From Chloroflexi bacterium OLB13 (lineage in GTDB: Bacteria; Chloroflexota; Anaerolineae; Aggregatilineales; Phototrophicaceae), in NCBI GenBank assembly GCA_001567485.1, contig JZRA01000090.1, positions 1 through 36,164 of the forward strand: a stretch of 36,164 nt of DNA, read 5' to 3'. The notes beneath the pieces are model-generated. The model was not told the origin of the DNA and ran no database searches. It saw only the letters and a program-made list of their open reading frames with translations. Position numbers and translations under genes: made by a program. Shown in pieces: positions 33,312-36,164 of the stretch. Position 1 is the stretch's first letter; every line of letters begins with the position of its first letter.

Positions 33312-34514
33312 TTACGGCTCGTAGTAGTGTTTGCCGTGCAGAGCCTCAGGCAGATAGTCCTTGTCCGAATACATCTCGTAGCCCTCGCTGTAGCCCAGCT
33401 CTTTCATGAGGCTGGTCGGGCTGTTTCGCAGCATCAACGGAATCGGGAGGTTGCCGTGACTCTGCACGTCTTCCAGCGCCGCGAAGTAGGCGTCGCCGGC
33501 GGCCCGGCTTTTGGCGGCCAACGCCAGATAGACGGCGCCCTGCGCGAGATTGAACTGGCATTCGGGCAGGCCTATCGTTTCGACGGCGCGGAATACCTCG
33601 TTGGCGACCACCAGCGCCGTGGGCTGCGCAAGCCCGACATCCTCGCTGGCAAAGATCACCATGCGGCGCGCGATGAACTTCGGGTCTTCGCCGCTGTTCA
33701 CCATCCGTGCGAGGTAATACAGCGCGGCGTCGACCTTGCTGGCGCGCATCGACTTGATGAACGCGCTGATCGTGTCGTAGTGTTCTTCACCGGCACGATC
33801 GTAGCGCAGGTGCTTGGACTGCAACGCCGCCTTGAGATGTTCCAGTTTCAGCAGATCGACGGGGTACAACGAGTGCGCGGCTTCGAGGACGTTGAGGGCT
33901 TGCCGCGCGTCTCCGTTGGCGTAACGTGAGAGGAAGTCGACGGCATCCGGCTCGGCCTGAATCGTGAGCGCATCGAGGCCGCGCCGCACGACTTCTTGCA
34001 ATTCGCTCTCGGTGAGCGAGTTGAGCACAAAGACCTGTGACCGCGAGAGCAGCGCCGAGTTCACCTCGAAACTCGGATTTTCGGTGGTCGCCCCGATCAA
34101 AGTCAGGGTGCCATCCTCGACATACGGCAGCAGGAAATCTTGCTGGGCTTTGTTGAACCGGTGAATTTCATCGAGAAACAGCACGACGCCGCGCGAATCG
34201 GCCTCGTCCGCGCTGTCGAATAGGGTCGGCGTTTTCTTCACACCCTCGACGATTTTGCGAATGTCGTCTTTTGACGCGGAGACAGCCGACAGCCCGACGA
34301 AGCGCCGTCCGGTCTGCATTGCGATGATCCGCGCTAGCGTCGTCTTGCCGACACCCGGCGGCCCCCAAAAGATCATCGAGTGGACAGCTTGGTTCTCGAC
34401 TGCCGCGGTCAGGGGCTTTCCCGGCCCGATCAGGTGGCGCTGACCGACGACCTCATCCAGCGTTTGTGGACGGAGCCGGTCAGCGAGTGGTGTCGAAGAT
34501 GCGCGTGTCGTCAT
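33312..34514 (-). CDS. rarA: Replication-associated recombination protein RarA (MgsA)
   Basis: RarA is an AAA+ ATPase acting at stalled replication forks. The 400-residue protein has [21 protein letters not shown] at the start, Walker [12 protein letters not shown], Walker [16 protein letters not shown], sensor 1 [18 protein letters not shown], the lid domain ([11 protein letters not shown]) and the C-terminal tetramerisation domain with [23 protein letters not shown] and LPIPLMLRN...GYSEGY. The frame is open to 35036, but the ATG at 34514 ([13 protein letters not shown]) is the true start: upstream is antisense to gpmI. A -10 (TAGAAT) ends 7 bases before this ATG and no ribosome site is seen, so the mRNA may be leaderless. 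Confidence 0.95.
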   Translation of the reverse strand: MTTRASSTPLADRLRPQTLDEVVGQRHLIGPGKPLTAAVENQAVHSMIFWGPPGVGKTTLARIIAMQTGRRFVGLSAVSASKDDIRKIVEGVKKTPTLFDSADEADSRGVVLFLDEIHRFNKAQQDFLLPYVEDGTLTLIGATTENPSFEVNSALLSRSQVFVLNSLTESELQEVVRRGLDALTIQAEPDAVDFLSRYANGDARQALNVLEAAHSLYPVDLLKLEHLKAALQSKHLRYDRAGEEHYDTISAFIKSMRASKVDAALYYLARMVNSGEDPKFIARRMVIFASEDVGLAQPTALVVANEVFRAVETIGLPECQFNLAQGAVYLALAAKSRAAGDAYFAALEDVQSHGNLPIPLMLRNSPTSLMKELGYSEGYEMYSDKDYLPEALHGKHYYEP

Positions 34515-34521
34515 GCTGGTG

Positions 34522-34550
34522 ATTCTATAGGCGCTTCGCCCGTGCCACAA
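34522..34550 (-). promoter_or_regulatory. Predicted promoter for a leaderless rarA mRNA
   Basis: On the minus strand TTGTGG (34550-34545), 17 bases and TAGAAT (34527-34522) end 7 bases before the rarA ATG, which places the transcription start at about the first base of the start codon. Confidence 0.45.
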
Positions 34551-34601
34551 GCGCGGCTCCGTGGTACAACTAGCGTGGACAAACAAGGCGAGGAACATTC
34601 C

Positions 34602-36125
34602 ATGAACAAGCGGGTAATGCTTGTGATTCTCGATGGCCTCGGCATCCGCGAGATGCAGCACGGAAATGCCGTCAAGCAGGCCAAAACGCCGAACATCGAC
34701 CGCTGGATGACGCAGCTTGAACGGTCGATCATCGACGCGTCCGAGGAGGCGGTCGGACTGACGCCGGGGCAGATGGGCAACAGCGAGGTCGGCCACCTGA
34801 ACCTCGGCGCTGGACGGGTCGTGTATCAGGACATCACGGCGATCAATGTGGCGATCCGTGATGGTTCGTTCGCCACCAACCCTACGCTGCTGGGCGCGCT
34901 GGACTCCGCGCGGTCGAAGGGCGGCCGCGTTCATCTGCTCGGCCTCGTGAGCGATGGTGGCGTACACAGCCACATCAATCATCTGATGGCGCTGCTCAAG
35001 CTGACCGGCACGAGCGGATTGCAAACCTATGTCCACGTTATCACCGACGGGCGTGACACGCCGCCTACCAGCGGGGCGGGGTTCGTTGAACAGGTCGAAG
35101 CTGCGTTAGCCGGGCGTGACGACGCCAAGATCGCCACCGTATCGGGCCGCTACTATGCGATGGATCGCGATAAGCGGTGGGAACGCACCCAGCGCGCATT
35201 CGACGCGATGGTTCACCGTCACGCGCCGGTCGCGAGCAGCGCCGTCGAAGCGATCAATGCTTCCTACGCCCGCGACGTGACCGACGAGTTTATTGAGCCG
35301 GTGGTCATCGGGGATGACCCGGACGCAGCAGTCAAGCCCGGCGACAGCGTGATCTGCTTCAACTTCCGCGCCGACCGCATGCGCCAAATCGTTCAGGCGC
35401 TGGTCGTGCCTGAGCGCATTTCGTTCCCCGGCACGCCGGTTAGCGACCTGCATGTCGTAACGTTCACGGAGTATATGGAAGACCTGCCGGTGTCGGTCGT
35501 GTTCGGCAAGGAGAACCTTGTCAATACGCTGGCCGAGGTGCTGAGCAGGGCGGGTCTGCGCCAGTACCACAGCGCGGAGACCGAGAAGTATCCGCACGTC
35601 ACATTCTTCTTCAACGGCCGACGTGAGGAACCGTGGCCGGGTGAAGATCGGCGTATCATCCCCTCGCCGAAGGTCGCCACCTACGACCTCAAGCCGGAGA
35701 TGAGCGCCTACGAGCTGACCGAAGCGACCCTCGAACGCATCCAGACCGGTGTCGACGACTTCATCCTGATCAACTACGCCAACCCGGACATGGTCGGACA
35801 TACCGGCGTCCTGTCCGCGGGGATCAAAGCCGTCGAGACCGTCGATGAGTGTGCCGCGAAGATCGTCGCGGCGTGGAACGCGGCGGGCGGGATCGCGATC
35901 GTGACGGCGGATCATGGCAACTGCGAGCGCATGATCGAGGAGACGACCGGCGAGCCGCATACCTATCACACGACGAATCCGGTGTCGCTGTTCGTCATCG
36001 GTGACGGGTACACCAAGCTGCGGCCGCGCGGCGCGCTGTGCGACGTCGCGCCAACCGTGCTTGACCTGATGGGTGTGCCGCAGCCTCCGGAGATGACGGG
36101 GCACTCCCTCATCGACCGGAGCTGA
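34602..36125 (+). CDS. gpmI: 2,3-bisphosphoglycerate-independent phosphoglycerate mutase
   Basis: The enzyme interconverts 3- and 2-phosphoglycerate in glycolysis, using two Mn ions. The 507-residue protein has the usual length; D11 in ILDGLGIRE and the phospho-serine nucleophile S61 in MGNSEVGHLNLGAGR are visible, with YAMDRDKRWERT, CFNFRADRMRQ and the C-terminal metal motif TADHGNCERM. The frame is open from 34380, but the ATG at 34602 is preceded by GCGAGGAAC at ribosome-site distance and starts the conserved MNKRVMLVILDG. It is divergent from rarA with an 87-base gap. The 39 bases after its stop show nothing notable. Confidence 0.96.
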   Translation: MNKRVMLVILDGLGIREMQHGNAVKQAKTPNIDRWMTQLERSIIDASEEAVGLTPGQMGNSEVGHLNLGAGRVVYQDITAINVAIRDGSFATNPTLLGALDSARSKGGRVHLLGLVSDGGVHSHINHLMALLKLTGTSGLQTYVHVITDGRDTPPTSGAGFVEQVEAALAGRDDAKIATVSGRYYAMDRDKRWERTQRAFDAMVHRHAPVASSAVEAINASYARDVTDEFIEPVVIGDDPDAAVKPGDSVICFNFRADRMRQIVQALVVPERISFPGTPVSDLHVVTFTEYMEDLPVSVVFGKENLVNTLAEVLSRAGLRQYHSAETEKYPHVTFFFNGRREEPWPGEDRRIIPSPKVATYDLKPEMSAYELTEATLERIQTGVDDFILINYANPDMVGHTGVLSAGIKAVETVDECAAKIVAAWNAAGGIAIVTADHGNCERMIEETTGEPHTYHTTNPVSLFVIGDGYTKLRPRGALCDVAPTVLDLMGVPQPPEMTGHSLIDRS

Positions 36126-36164
36126 CGCTGCACAGATGCCGTCAACCAACACCGGCCCGAATCG

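Noticed and set aside
34515..35036. Upstream extension of the rarA frame
   Set aside because: It is antisense to gpmI and lacks conservation; RarA proteins begin near the ATG at 34514.
35106..36152. Minus-strand frame of about 348 codons over gpmI
   Set aside because: It mirrors the codon structure of a certain gene and shows no family pattern.
1..36164. CRISPR arrays, prophage or defence islands
   Set aside because: No regularly spaced repeats, integrase, capsid or known defence genes were seen; only the partial insertion sequence at the left edge is mobile.

Overview
The window is about 36 kb of GC-rich (roughly 60%) bacterial chromosome, densely coded on both strands. Apart from a piece of an insertion sequence at the left edge it looks like ordinary core genome. 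Gene content fits a Chloroflexota lineage, probably Anaerolineae-like: cytoplasmic S1C proteases with a PDZ domain, the order yebC-ruvC-ruvA followed by a Cys-rich protein and a HAD hydrolase, an active/inactive M16 peptidase pair, an SRPBCC protein with a long Pro/Ala tail, and a carbamoyltransferase with small membrane partners. This placement is inference from gene content; there is no rRNA marker here.

Layout. 1-464: end of an ISKra4-type element whose transposase is split by a frameshift. 570-3533 (+): an orphan histidine kinase and mutL, ending tail-to-tail with mfd (minus, 7006-3530) on a shared CTAG. 9261-7242 (-): response regulator and PAS histidine kinase, with a promoter flanked by a perfect 11-bp inverted repeat. 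11858-9350 (-): S1C-PDZ protease, remnant of a second protease, DUF2007-like protein and P1-family peptidase. 12055-13505 (+): an envelope gene (bactofilin-like repeats plus membrane domain) broken by a frameshift. 13576-16287 (+): FAD oxidoreductase and UDP-glucose dehydrogenase. 16395-20196 (+): M16 peptidase pair and a secreted PQQ-type sugar dehydrogenase. 20254-20331: tRNA-His. 21790-20399 (-): SRPBCC protein. 21839-22644 (+): two small membrane proteins. 25305-22730 (-): polyprenyl synthetase and NAD(P)HX repair enzyme. 28922-25578 (-): yebC, ruvC, ruvA, Cys-rich protein and HAD-DinB fusion. 29071-30405 (+): membrane-anchored FecR-like protein. 33187-30460 (-): four-gene carbamoyltransferase cluster. 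34514-33312 (-): rarA. 34602-36125 (+): phosphoglycerate mutase.

Themes. DNA repair is strongly represented (mutL, mfd, ruvA, ruvC, rarA). The MutL lacks all three C-terminal endonuclease signatures. Envelope and glycan functions include UDP-glucuronate synthesis, a polyprenyl carrier synthase, the broken bactofilin-like gene and the carbamoyltransferase cluster. The best candidates for something little described are the carbamoyltransferase cluster with three small membrane proteins, and the Cys-rich/HAD-DinB pair in the Ruv operon. Several genes appear damaged (transposase, second S1C protease, bactofilin-like gene); for two of these a sequencing error or recoding must be excluded first.
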